Positions 29,319-37,866 of a DNA stretch of 64,000 bases are shown piece after piece (within the stretch, counting starts at the first letter, position 1; each line of letters opens with the position of its first letter). The DNA is from Nonomuraea maritima. Lineage in GTDB: Bacteria; Actinomycetota; Actinomycetes; Streptosporangiales; Streptosporangiaceae. Location: positions 62,001 through 126,000 of the forward strand of contig NZ_FNFB01000004.1 in NCBI RefSeq assembly GCF_900100395.1, in the 5' to 3' direction. Below the pieces are notes generated by a model. It made no database searches. It was given only the letters and a program-made list of their open reading frames with translations, and was not told the origin of the DNA. The position numbers and the translations under genes are program-made.

Positions 29319-30332
29319 TCAGGGAATGACGGGCTTGCGGCTGGCCAGCGCCACCCAGACCTGCCCGGGCGCGAAGTTCAGCGGCTCGCCGCTCTCGGTG
29401 GTGAACGTCGTGCCGCCGTCCTCCGATTCCCGCTCCCACCTCGCCTTGTACGCCATGCCGTCACGCAGCACGATCGCCGTCCCCTTGCCGGTGGTGTGCA
29501 CGAGCGGCGTGTAGCTCTGGTTGAAGTCGTGGAACTCGGAGCGCTCGGTCTTGGTGTACTGCACGACCACGGTCGGCGCGCTGAGCTGCCCGCCCTCGGC
29601 CGCCATGTCCTTCTTGCCGTCCTGCGCGATCATCCACTGCTTCTTCGCCTCCGACCAGGTGAAGGTGAAGCGCGCGGCGGGCCACCTGACGGTGTACGAC
29701 TTGCGCGGGACGCCGCCCTCGGCCGGCGGGTCGCCGAAGGTGAAGCCGATGTCCTTGGCCCTGCTCGCCTTCGGCGCCTTGGCCAGCAGCTGTTTGGTGT
29801 CGGCGAACAGGTTGTAGGGCGCGAAGCGGCCCGGCTGGCGGAAGTACGCGCCGGGATTCCTGGTGTCGCCCACGTCGAACAGCGAGGCCTCGGCGATGAA
29901 CGGCAGCAGCTTGGTCTGCGCGCCCGAGTAGGCGAAGGCCGGCTTGCCGAACTGCGGCGCGATGTGCAGGTCGGAGATGCGGGCGCTGCGCACCGGGCCG
30001 ACCTTGGGCGGCAGCTTGGAGGAGAAGATCGCCATGAGGCGGGTGAGGCCGGCCTCGACCTGCTCGACGTAGACGATGTCGGCGCTCTTGAGGCCGAGCT
30101 GCGGCTTGCCCGCCGAGGTGTTCTCGATCTTCACCGCCAGGACGGGCCTGAGCGACTGGTACGGCTTGCCGGTGAACGGGTGGGTCTTGACCGGCTCCGG
30201 CTCCTCGGTCGGCGCCACCGAGGCGGCGTCGGGGGCCTTGCCCGGCGCCGGCTCGTCAGGGGAGCAGGCCGCGACGGGCAGCACCACGGCCGCTCCGGCC
30301 AGCCAGACCGTGATCATCCGGGGAAGCCGCAC
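29319..30332 (-). CDS. DUF3048 (YerB-like) lipoprotein
   Basis: A 337-residue exported lipoprotein. The signal peptide ends in a PVAAC lipobox with C23 as the lipidated residue, then an acidic/Pro linker. Two DUF3048-type domains follow, with GKPQLGLKSADIVYVEQVEAG, VGPVRSARISD and a C-terminal FAPGQVWVALASR. The function of the family (YerB) is not established. AAGGAG precedes the GTG start. It lies between pdxS and the PI-mannoside operon on the same strand. Confidence 0.88.
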   Translation of the reverse strand: MRLPRMITVWLAGAAVVLPVAACSPDEPAPGKAPDAASVAPTEEPEPVKTHPFTGKPYQSLRPVLAVKIENTSAGKPQLGLKSADIVYVEQVEAGLTRLMAIFSSKLPPKVGPVRSARISDLHIAPQFGKPAFAYSGAQTKLLPFIAEASLFDVGDTRNPGAYFRQPGRFAPYNLFADTKQLLAKAPKASRAKDIGFTFGDPPAEGGVPRKSYTVRWPAARFTFTWSEAKKQWMIAQDGKKDMAAEGGQLSAPTVVVQYTKTERSEFHDFNQSYTPLVHTTGKGTAIVLRDGMAYKARWERESEDGGTTFTTESGEPLNFAPGQVWVALASRKPVIP

Positions 30333-30393
30333 GTGAAACTCCTTGCTTGGGCCCGTAAAACGGGATGAAGCTTACTGGCTTCCCCAAATGCGG

Positions 30394-30936
30394 TCATTCT
30401 GCTGACATGGTCGCGGGCGGATTGTCATCAATTTCGAAGAATTGGGGGTACGCGGTGTGCCCCGCCAGGCGCAGCGTCCTCGCCAGCCAGCGGCGCTGCG
30501 CCGTACGGGTGACCGCGACCGCGTTGTTGTAGAAGCGGCGCGAGTAGACCACCTTGGCCACAGCGGTGTCGAGCTCCTCCAGCAGCACGCGCCCCGCCTG
30601 CGACTCCGACAGCCTCTCCCGGAAGCGCTCCTGGTCGACCACCGCCCGCAGCGCCCCTGACAGGTCGCTCTCGGCATGCTCGCGCTCCTCCGGCCCGGCG
30701 CTGCGCGCCTCGTGGGCCGCCGCCGCCAGCACCAGCGACGTGGCCGGGTCGAGCAGGCGCGATCCGGCCAGCTCCAGCACCACGGCCCGACGCCGCATGA
30801 GGGCGGCGTCCAGCGACTCCTGGGCGAGCTCGAGCCTGATGTGCAGCCGGTCGAGGCGGCCCGCCCGCCAGGAGATGTACACCGCCGTCAGCACGACGAC
30901 GATGCCCACGATCAGGACGATCAACGTCGTGGTCAC
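30394..30936 (-). CDS. LemA-like membrane-anchored helical protein
   Basis: A 180-residue protein with one N-terminal transmembrane segment (about 4-23) and a long helical body. The layout and the YSRRFYNNAV and TAYPQFFEI segments recall LemA proteins, whose role is unclear. The match is partial. Its GTG overlaps the pimA stop by 4 nt (GTGA), so it is the last gene of a tightly coupled pgsA-patA-pimA operon and may serve envelope glycolipid metabolism by association. Confidence 0.65.
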   Translation of the reverse strand: MTTTLIVLIVGIVVVLTAVYISWRAGRLDRLHIRLELAQESLDAALMRRRAVVLELAGSRLLDPATSLVLAAAAHEARSAGPEEREHAESDLSGALRAVVDQERFRERLSESQAGRVLLEELDTAVAKVVYSRRFYNNAVAVTRTAQRRWLARTLRLAGHTAYPQFFEIDDNPPATMSAE

Positions 30937-32063
30937 AGGTCTTCCTCCACCCGGCCGGCCCCGCTCGTGGTCACGGTCTCGTAGACCCGTACGACGTCGC
31001 GGGCCACCGTGGACCAGTCGTACTTCCTGACCGCCACGAGCGCCTCGGCCGCCAGCTTGTGGCGGCGCTCGGGGTCGTCGAGCAGCGCGGCGGCCTCGCG
31101 CGCCAGGCCGGCCGCGTCGCCGTTGGCGAACAGCGCGCCCGCCTGCCCCTCCCCCAGCACCCGCCGGAAGGCCGGGATGTCGCTGGCCAGCACCGTCGCC
31201 CCGGACGCCATCGCCTCGGCCAGCACGATGCCGAAGCTCTCACCGCGGGTGTTGGGCGCGCAGAACACGTCGACCGAGTGGTACGCGCGGATCTTGTCGG
31301 CCTCGCTCACCATGCCGAGCACGGTCACCCGGTCGCGGAACTCCCTGGGCACCCGGTCGTAGACGTCCTTCTCGTCGCCCGGCCCGGCGAGGAGCAGCTT
31401 GAGATCGGGACGCTCGGCCGCGAGCAGGCGGAAGGCGTCGAGCAGGATCGGCAGGCCCTTGCGCTCTTCGTCCATCCGGCCGAGGAAGCCGATCGTGGCG
31501 CCGTCGGGGCCCCAGCCGTCGAGCGGCTCGGCCTCGGTGTACCGGGCGACCGTCACGCCGTTGGGGATCAGTACCGCGTCACCGCCGAACTGCTCGACCA
31601 GGCTCTTGCGGGCCGCATCGGACACCGCGATGCGCCCGCTCAGCTTCTCCAGCGCGCTCTGCAGTAAAGGCTCGGCCACGGCGATGGCCCGCGACCGCTG
31701 GAACGACGCGTGGAACGTCGCCACGATCGGCCCCCGCGCCGCCCAGCAGGCCAGCACGCCGAGGCTCGGGATCAGCGGCTCATGGATGTGCAGCACGTCG
31801 AAGCGCCCGGTGCGCACCCAGCGCCGCACCCGCGCGGCCGACAGGAAGCCGAACGACATGCGCGCCACCGACCCGTTGTACGGCACCGGCACCGCGCGGC
31901 CCGCGCCGGTCACGTACGGGGGCAGCTCGTCGTCGTCGGCCGCCGGCGCGATCACCGAGACCTCGTGCCCCTGGGCCACGAGCGCCTGGGCGAGGTCGTC
32001 GATGTGCTGCTTGACCCCGCCGGGCACGTCCCACGAGTACGGGCACACGATGCCGATCCTCAT
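30933..32063 (-). CDS. pimA: Phosphatidylinositol mannosyltransferase PimA (GT4)
   Basis: A 376-residue GT-B glycosyltransferase expected to put the first mannose from GDP-Man onto phosphatidyl-myo-inositol at the inner membrane face. The N-terminus MRIGIVCPYSWDVPGGVKQH is the PimA signature, with HIHEPLIPSLGVLA and the donor-site GRMDEERKGLPILLDAF and ESFGIVLAEAMASG. The ATG overlaps the patA stop by 4 nt. Orthology to mycobacterial PimA is supported by the pgsA-patA-pimA order. Confidence 0.92.
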   Translation of the reverse strand: MRIGIVCPYSWDVPGGVKQHIDDLAQALVAQGHEVSVIAPAADDDELPPYVTGAGRAVPVPYNGSVARMSFGFLSAARVRRWVRTGRFDVLHIHEPLIPSLGVLACWAARGPIVATFHASFQRSRAIAVAEPLLQSALEKLSGRIAVSDAARKSLVEQFGGDAVLIPNGVTVARYTEAEPLDGWGPDGATIGFLGRMDEERKGLPILLDAFRLLAAERPDLKLLLAGPGDEKDVYDRVPREFRDRVTVLGMVSEADKIRAYHSVDVFCAPNTRGESFGIVLAEAMASGATVLASDIPAFRRVLGEGQAGALFANGDAAGLAREAAALLDDPERRHKLAAEALVAVRKYDWSTVARDVVRVYETVTTSGAGRVEEDL

Positions 32064-32968
32064 CGCCGCAGGTCCTCCAGCCAGAGCCGCTGCAGCATGT
32101 GCCAGTCTTCCGGGTGCTCGGCGATGCCCTTCTCGAACACGTCGGTCATGCGCTGCGCGACGGCGGCGACCTTCTCCTTGCGGCTGCCCTCCTCGGGGAC
32201 GGGCACCTCCTCGTGGATGTGGATGCCCCAGTCGTCGCCCACGAAGTAGACGACGGCGGGCAGCAGCGCGGCGCCGGTCTGCACGGCCAGCAGCGGCGGC
32301 CCGGCGGGCACCTTGGTGGTAGCGCCGAAGAAGCGCACCTCGACGCCGCTCTTCGTCAGGTCGCGCTCGGCCGGCAGGCAGACGGCACCGCCCTTGCGCA
32401 GCCGCATGGCGAGCGTGCCGAAGTTGTGCCCGTCGCCGCCGGTGAGCGGCAGCACCTCCATGCCGAGGCCCTCGCGGAAGGCGACGTAGCGCCGGAAGAG
32501 CGACTCGGGTCTCAGCCGCTCGGCCACGGTGGTGAACGGGTGGCCCACGCCGACAAGCCAGGCGCCGGCCGCGTCCCAGTTGCCCATGTGGGGCAGCGCG
32601 AGGACCACGCCCCGGCCCTTCGAGAGGTTGTCGAAGATGTGCTCGGCGCCGATGACGTGCGTGCGGCGCACGATCTCGGCGGACCTGATCGACGGCAGCC
32701 GGAAGATCTCGTGAAAATAGCGGAGATAGGACCGCATGCCCGCCCGGGTGAGCTCGGACAGCTCACGGTTGCCCACCTCGAGCCCGGTCACCCTCGCCAG
32801 GTTGGACTCCAGCCTGCTCACCGACTTGCCGCCGCGGCGCCAGACCAGGTCGGCGAGCAGCCGGAACACCGCCGCCGTCGGACGTTCCGGCAGCAGCGGC
32901 ACGAGCTTCCACCCGGCCGCGAAGCCGGCCGCCACGATCCGGTCGCCGAACGACACCTTCTCGCTCAT
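32060..32968 (-). CDS. patA: Phosphatidylinositol mannoside acyltransferase (LpxL/HtrB family)
   Basis: The product is 302 residues when started at the ATG at 32968, which overlaps the pgsA stop by 4 nt; the frame continues upstream without homology. The acyltransferase box is seen in VLALPHMGNWDAAGAWL (HxxxxD, with His and Asp five residues apart), followed by a V(R/K)FFGATTKVPAGPPLLA substrate region. This family acylates the mannose of PIM1 in mycobacteria. The neighbours pgsA and pimA support the same role. Confidence 0.9.
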   Translation of the reverse strand: MSEKVSFGDRIVAAGFAAGWKLVPLLPERPTAAVFRLLADLVWRRGGKSVSRLESNLARVTGLEVGNRELSELTRAGMRSYLRYFHEIFRLPSIRSAEIVRRTHVIGAEHIFDNLSKGRGVVLALPHMGNWDAAGAWLVGVGHPFTTVAERLRPESLFRRYVAFREGLGMEVLPLTGGDGHNFGTLAMRLRKGGAVCLPAERDLTKSGVEVRFFGATTKVPAGPPLLAVQTGAALLPAVVYFVGDDWGIHIHEEVPVPEEGSRKEKVAAVAQRMTDVFEKGIAEHPEDWHMLQRLWLEDLRR

Positions 32969-33567
32969 GTCTCCCTCGTCTGCTGGTAGACCGCCATCGC
33001 CCGCTGCACCACGGTGACGACGCTGGCCGCCGCGAGCAGCCACATGCCCGCCGGCAGCACGTACGGAACCCCGAGCCCGGCGAGGAAGGTCGTGACCAGC
33101 GCCACGACAAGCCGTTCCGGCCGCTCGGCGATCCCGACGTCGGCCGTCAGCCCGAGCCCTTCCGCCCTGGCCTTGGCGTACGAGACCAGGGTGCCCGCGA
33201 TCAGGCAGCACAGCGTCACCGCCGTCATCAGCGTGTCGCCCCGCGCGACGAAATACAAGATCAGGCCCGCGAAGATGGCGGCGTCGGCCACCCGGTCGAA
33301 CGTGGAGTCGAGGAACGCACCCCACGTGGAGCCGTTCTTGCCGCCGAGCCGGGCCACCACGCCGTCGAGCAGGTCGAACAGCACGAAGAAGGTGATGACG
33401 AGGGCTCCCCACGCCAGCCGGCCCAAGGGGAAGAAGATCAGGGCCGCGACGATGGTGCCGAGGGTGCCGAACGCCGTGACGGCGTTCGGGCCGATCCCGA
33501 GGCCGACGAGTGCCCGGCCCAGCGGGGTGAGTATCCGGGTCATGGCCGGGCGCAGGAGTTTCAGCAT
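32965..33567 (-). CDS. pgsA: CDP-alcohol phosphatidyltransferase (PI/PIP synthase)
   Basis: A 200-residue multi-span enzyme expected to join CDP-diacylglycerol and inositol phosphate. The family motif is complete: DGVVARLGGKNGSTWGAF-LDSTFDR, with all the conserved Asp, Gly, Ala and Arg positions. The frame is open to 33657. The ATG at 33567 gives the usual N-terminus MLKLLRPAMTRILTP, although ATG 33588 cannot be excluded and neither has a strong ribosome site. It is the first gene of the PIM operon, divergent from the EF-G2 gene. Confidence 0.9.
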   Translation of the reverse strand: MLKLLRPAMTRILTPLGRALVGLGIGPNAVTAFGTLGTIVAALIFFPLGRLAWGALVITFFVLFDLLDGVVARLGGKNGSTWGAFLDSTFDRVADAAIFAGLILYFVARGDTLMTAVTLCCLIAGTLVSYAKARAEGLGLTADVGIAERPERLVVALVTTFLAGLGVPYVLPAGMWLLAAASVVTVVQRAMAVYQQTRET

Positions 33568-33730
33568 CGCGGTCCGATCGTAGGCCATCCCGAACCCGAC
33601 GCCTTTCTTTGCCCCACACCCCTTGTGATATCCGCCACAGGGGTATTTGGTGAACACACCGCGTCCAAGCGGTTTCTACTCCCCGCTCGGGCGCGGCGTT
33701 GGAACCAACCGACGTACGCGGGAGGCTGAT

Positions 33731-35869
33731 GTGGCGGAGAGAAACGCAGGAGGCGCCGCGGGAGCCGCGGGCAGGGCGCCCGCGGCCGACAGGGCGGATG
33801 CGATTCGCAATGTCGTGCTGGTCGGCCACTCAGGAGCGGGCAAGACGACCCTCGTCGAGCAGCTGCTGGCCGCGTCCGGGACCATCCAGCGCCCCGGGCG
33901 GGTGGAGGACGGCAACACCGTCAGCGACTTCGACGAGGTCGAGGTCAGGCAGCAGCGGTCGGTCAACCTCGCGGTGGCCCCGCTGATCCACCAGGGCGTC
34001 AAGATCAACCTGCTCGACACGCCCGGGTACGCCGATTTCGTCGGCGACCTGCGCGCCGGGCTGCGCGCCGCCGACGCCGCGCTGTTCGTGGTGTCGGCCT
34101 GCGACGGCGTCGACGGGCTCACCAAGATGATCTGGGAGGAGTGCGCCCAGGTCGGCATGCCCAGGGCCGTCGTCATCACCAAGCTCGACCACCAGCGGGC
34201 CGACTTCGACGGGGTGCTGGCCACCTGCCAGGACGCGTTCGGCGACGGCGTGGCCCCGCTGTTCCTCCCGGTGATCACCAACGGTCACGTCAACGGGCTG
34301 ATCGGGCTGCTGACCCAGAAGTTCTACAACTACGCCACGGGCGACCGCGCCGAGAAGGAGCCGGGGCCCCAGTACGCCGCCCAGCTGGAGCAGTACCGCG
34401 GCGACCTCATCGAGGGCATCATCCAGGAGAGCGAGGACGAGTCGCTCATGGAGCGCTACCTCGCGGGCGAGCCCATCGACGCCGTCGCGCTCATCGGCGA
34501 CCTGGAGAAGGCCGTCGCGCGCGGGGGCTTCTTCCCGGTGCTGTGCACCGGGCTCGGCGTGGGCACCACCGAGGTGCTGGAGCTCATCACGCAGGGCTTC
34601 CCCTCGCCGCCCGAACACCCGATGCCCGAGATCACCGACCTGTCCGGCAAGCCGGTCCAGGACATCACCTGCGACCCCGACGGCCCGCTCGTGGCCGAGG
34701 TCGTCAAGACCACGAGCGACCCGTACGTCGGCCGCATCAGCCTCGTACGCGTCTTCTCCGGCACTCTGCGTCCCGACATGACCGTGCACGTGTCCGGGCA
34801 CGGCGGCACCGAGCGCGGGCACGAGGACCACGACGTGGACGAGCGCATCGGCACGCTGTCCTGCCCGCTGGGCAAGCAGCAGCGCACGATTCCCAAGGGC
34901 GTCGCGGGCGACATCGTGGCGGTAGCCAAGCTCTCGCGCGCCGAGACCGGCGACACGCTGTCCGAGGTCGATCGCCCGATGTGCATGACCGCCTGGACCA
35001 TGCCGGAGCCGCTGCTGCCGGTGGCGATCAAGGCGAAGTCGAAGGCCGACGAGGACAAGCTGTCGCAGGCCCTCGGCCGGCTCGTCGCCGAGGACCCGAC
35101 GCTGCGGCTGGAGAACAACGCCGAGACCCGCCAGCTCGTCCTGTGGTGCATGGGCGAGGCCCACACCGACGTGGTGCTCGACCGGCTGGCCAAGCGCCAC
35201 GGCGTCGAGGTGGAGCGGGTCGAGCTGCGGGTGCCGCTGCGCGAGACGTTCGGCGGCACGTGCCAGGCCATGGGCCGCAACGTCAAGCAGACCGGCGGCC
35301 ACGGCCAGTACGCGATCTGCCACATCGAGGTCTCCCCGCTGCCGTCCGGGTCCGGCTTCGAGTTCGTCGACAAGATCGTCGGTGGCGTGGTGCCGCGGCA
35401 GTTCATCCCGTCGGTGGAGAAGGGCGTGCGCAGCCAGATGGAGCGCGGCGTCGTCGCCGGCTACCCCATGGTCGACGTGCGCGTCACCCTGTACGACGGC
35501 AAGGCGCATTCCGTCGACTCCTCCGACATGGCCTTCCAGGTCGCGGGCCAGCTCGCGCTGAAGGAGGCCGCCTCCAAGGTGCCCACGCTGCTGCTGGAGC
35601 CGGTGGACGAACTGTCGGTGCTGGTGGCCGACGACTACGTCGGATCGGTCATGTCGGACCTGTCGTCGCGGCGCGGACGCGTGCTCGGCACCGAGCCGGT
35701 CGGGCAGGGCAGAACCCTAGTCAAGGCCGAGGTGCCGCAGCTGGAGATCACGCGGTACGCGATCGACCTGCGCTCGCTGTCGCACGGCACCGGCACCTTC
35801 CACCGCAGCTTCCTGCGGTACGAGCCGCTGCCGCCGAACCTCGCCGGCAAGGTGACCACCACCGTGTGA
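33731..35869 (+). CDS. Elongation factor G-like protein EF-G2
   Basis: A 712-residue translational-GTPase-like protein. The P-loop GHSGAGKTTL, DTPGYADF (G3) and SACDGVDG are clear, then EF-G domains II-V. G4 reads TKLD rather than NKxD, and the switch I RGITI of true EF-G is replaced by RQQRSVNLAV, as in the actinobacterial EF-G2 (FusA2) group, whose members are not normal translocases. The start is GTG 33731 with GGGAGG 6 nt upstream; the frame is open further. A terminator follows the gene. Confidence 0.93.
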   Translation: MAERNAGGAAGAAGRAPAADRADAIRNVVLVGHSGAGKTTLVEQLLAASGTIQRPGRVEDGNTVSDFDEVEVRQQRSVNLAVAPLIHQGVKINLLDTPGYADFVGDLRAGLRAADAALFVVSACDGVDGLTKMIWEECAQVGMPRAVVITKLDHQRADFDGVLATCQDAFGDGVAPLFLPVITNGHVNGLIGLLTQKFYNYATGDRAEKEPGPQYAAQLEQYRGDLIEGIIQESEDESLMERYLAGEPIDAVALIGDLEKAVARGGFFPVLCTGLGVGTTEVLELITQGFPSPPEHPMPEITDLSGKPVQDITCDPDGPLVAEVVKTTSDPYVGRISLVRVFSGTLRPDMTVHVSGHGGTERGHEDHDVDERIGTLSCPLGKQQRTIPKGVAGDIVAVAKLSRAETGDTLSEVDRPMCMTAWTMPEPLLPVAIKAKSKADEDKLSQALGRLVAEDPTLRLENNAETRQLVLWCMGEAHTDVVLDRLAKRHGVEVERVELRVPLRETFGGTCQAMGRNVKQTGGHGQYAICHIEVSPLPSGSGFEFVDKIVGGVVPRQFIPSVEKGVRSQMERGVVAGYPMVDVRVTLYDGKAHSVDSSDMAFQVAGQLALKEAASKVPTLLLEPVDELSVLVADDYVGSVMSDLSSRRGRVLGTEPVGQGRTLVKAEVPQLEITRYAIDLRSLSHGTGTFHRSFLRYEPLPPNLAGKVTTTV

Positions 35870-35886
35870 GACGCCCCTCTGGCCAC

Positions 35887-35912
35887 GCCGGGAGGGCCTC
35901 GTCCCTCCCGGC
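35887..35912 (+). terminator. Terminator after EF-G2 gene
   Basis: A 10-bp perfect stem (35887-35896 and 35903-35912) with a 6-nt loop, 18 nt after the stop, followed by ACGGCTTT. Confidence 0.75.
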
Positions 35913-36004
35913 ACGGCTTTCACCATTCATCACAACAGCATCACGAACCGATTTCGATTTTCCGTACCGGGCATCGCCGGCCAGCTGCCACACTGGTTGG
36001 CATT

Positions 36005-37582
36005 ATGCGTACTGGACGGCCCCTCCTAGCTGCTGCTGTTCTCGCCGTCGCGACCACCTCGGCCGCGTATGCCTTCGGCCCTGACGCGAAGAACGCCGCA
36101 GCGAGCGAGAAGAAGACGACCACCGCCGCCGCGCCCTCGGCCTGCGATGCCGACGCGCGTTACCCGAAACGGGAACTGCGGGGAGTGTGGATCGCCACGA
36201 CCCAGAACATCGACTGGCCCTCCAAGAAGGGCTTGCGGCCCGAACGACAGCGGGCCGAATACATCAAGATCCTCGACAACGCCGCCAAGCTCAACTTCAA
36301 CGCGGTCTTCGTCCAGGTCCGGCCGGCTTCCGACGCGCTGTACAAGTCGTCGCTCGAGCCCTGGTCGCAGTACCTGACCGGCACCCAGGGCAAGGACCCG
36401 GGCTGGGACCCGCTGCCGTTCCTCATCTCCGAGGCCCGCAAGCGGGGCATGGAGTTCCACGCCTGGTTCAACCCCTACCGCGCCTCCTACGGCTCCGGCG
36501 TCGCCGACCTGTCCCCCGACCACCCCGCCCGGAAGCACCCCAACTGGACGGTCGCGTACGGCGGCCGCCTCTACTACAACCCCGGCCTGCCTGCCGTGCG
36601 CGAGCACGTGGTCAAGGTCATCACCGACGTCGTCAACCGTTACGACGTCGACGGCGTGCACTTCGACGACTACTTCTACCCGTATCCGGAGGCCGGCGCG
36701 ACGTTCGACGACGACGCCGCCTTCCGCAAGTACGGCAAGGGCAAGAAGCTGGCCGACTGGCGGCGCGGCAACGTCAACACCCTCGTCGCCGAGGTCGACC
36801 GGGCCGTCCACCAGGCCAAGAGTTACGTGAAGTTCGGCATCAGCCCGTTCGGCATCTGGCGCAACAAGTCCAACGACCCCACCGGCTCGGCCACCTCCGG
36901 CATGTCCGCGTACGACGCGATCTACGCCGACGCCCGCGCCTGGATCAAGTCCGGCACCGTCGACTACGTGCTGCCGCAGCTCTACTGGCCGCGCGGGCAC
37001 CGCCAGGCCGACTACAAGACGCTGGTCCGGTGGTGGTCCGACGAGGTCAAGGGCAGCGACGTGCAGCTCTACATCGGCCACGGTCTCTACCGCGTCGGCT
37101 CCCGTGACGATCGGGCCTGGACCCGGCCGGGCGAGCTGGCCGCCCAGGTGGGCCTCAACCGCGACACCAAGCGGGTCGACGGCTCGGTGTACTTCAGCGC
37201 CAAGCAGCTCCTGACCGACCCGCTGAAGGCGCTCGACCGCGTCGCCCGCGCCCACTACAGCCGTCCGGCGCTGCCTCCTGCGACGCCCGGCTCGGACGGG
37301 CAGGCCCCGGCGGAGCCCCAGAACGCGAAGGCGCAGGCGGCTCCCGGGGGCTCGAAGGCGCAGGGCGCGACGCTGTCGTGGGCCCCGGCGCAGGGCGCCC
37401 GCGCCTACGCCGTCTACCGCCTGCCCGACTCGGGCAAGGACTGCCACACCACCGACGCCCGCGACCTCGTCGCCGTGGTGGGCGACCCGACCTACGCCGC
37501 GAAGTCCCCCGGCACCTACCTGATCACCTCACTCGACCACTCCTCCCGCGAAAGCAACGCCGTGCAGGTGAAAGTGAGCTGA
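36005..37582 (+). CDS. Secreted GHL10-family glycoside-hydrolase-like protein
   Basis: A 525-residue exported protein with an N-terminal signal peptide (about 1-24, AAYA). The main domain (about 55-400) is of the GHL10/DUF187 type: ELRGVWIATTQNIDWPS, AVFVQVRPASDALY, FHAWFNPYRAS, VDGVHFDDYFYPYP and GISPFGIWRN are typical, with acidic residues in DGVHFDDYF likely catalytic. A Pro/Ala linker leads to a small fibronectin-III-like C-terminus. These proteins are thought to act on cell-wall glycans. Sequence just past the stop contains decayed copies of its own 3' end. Confidence 0.9.
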   Translation: MRTGRPLLAAAVLAVATTSAAYAFGPDAKNAAASEKKTTTAAAPSACDADARYPKRELRGVWIATTQNIDWPSKKGLRPERQRAEYIKILDNAAKLNFNAVFVQVRPASDALYKSSLEPWSQYLTGTQGKDPGWDPLPFLISEARKRGMEFHAWFNPYRASYGSGVADLSPDHPARKHPNWTVAYGGRLYYNPGLPAVREHVVKVITDVVNRYDVDGVHFDDYFYPYPEAGATFDDDAAFRKYGKGKKLADWRRGNVNTLVAEVDRAVHQAKSYVKFGISPFGIWRNKSNDPTGSATSGMSAYDAIYADARAWIKSGTVDYVLPQLYWPRGHRQADYKTLVRWWSDEVKGSDVQLYIGHGLYRVGSRDDRAWTRPGELAAQVGLNRDTKRVDGSVYFSAKQLLTDPLKALDRVARAHYSRPALPPATPGSDGQAPAEPQNAKAQAAPGGSKAQGATLSWAPAQGARAYAVYRLPDSGKDCHTTDARDLVAVVGDPTYAAKSPGTYLITSLDHSSRESNAVQVKVS

Positions 37583-37690
37583 CTCCTCCCTCGAAAACAA
37601 CGCACTAGAGGTGAAGGTGGCCGGCCCCTCCCGCCAGAGCGACGCGGAACGGGACCCCTCCCGCCAGAGCGACGCGGAACGGGTGAAGGT
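37582..37690 (+). repeat. Decayed tandem copies of the GHL10 gene's 3' end
   Basis: Nucleotides 37582-37624 align with the last codons of the GHL10 gene at most positions. They are followed by two near-identical 30-nt units (37625-37654 and 37655-37683) that still resemble the same codons. Read in the shifted frame beginning at 37584 they encode SSLENNALEVKV, PSRQSDAER and PSRQSDAERVKV, compared with SSRESNAVQVKV at the true C-terminus. Confidence 0.8.
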
Positions 37691-37866
37691 GGGATGGGGT
37701 TGTTCGTCCGTCCGGGGTGGGTACGTCCGCCCCGGCCGTCGACTGCGCCACTCGGAGGGCTCACGGGCGGGCGCTGCCGCATGAGAAGGTGGTCGCGGCC
37801 GGTGGCGCGAAGGCCTGACCGTGCTCTAGCGTGCCACCGAACTCAGCGACCACGGAGGACATCGGC

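Noticed and set aside
37831-37866. Upstream ATG start for the phosphatase-like membrane protein
   Set aside because: GGAGG at 37854-37858 fits the GTG at 37867, and the signal-type helix begins right after that GTG.
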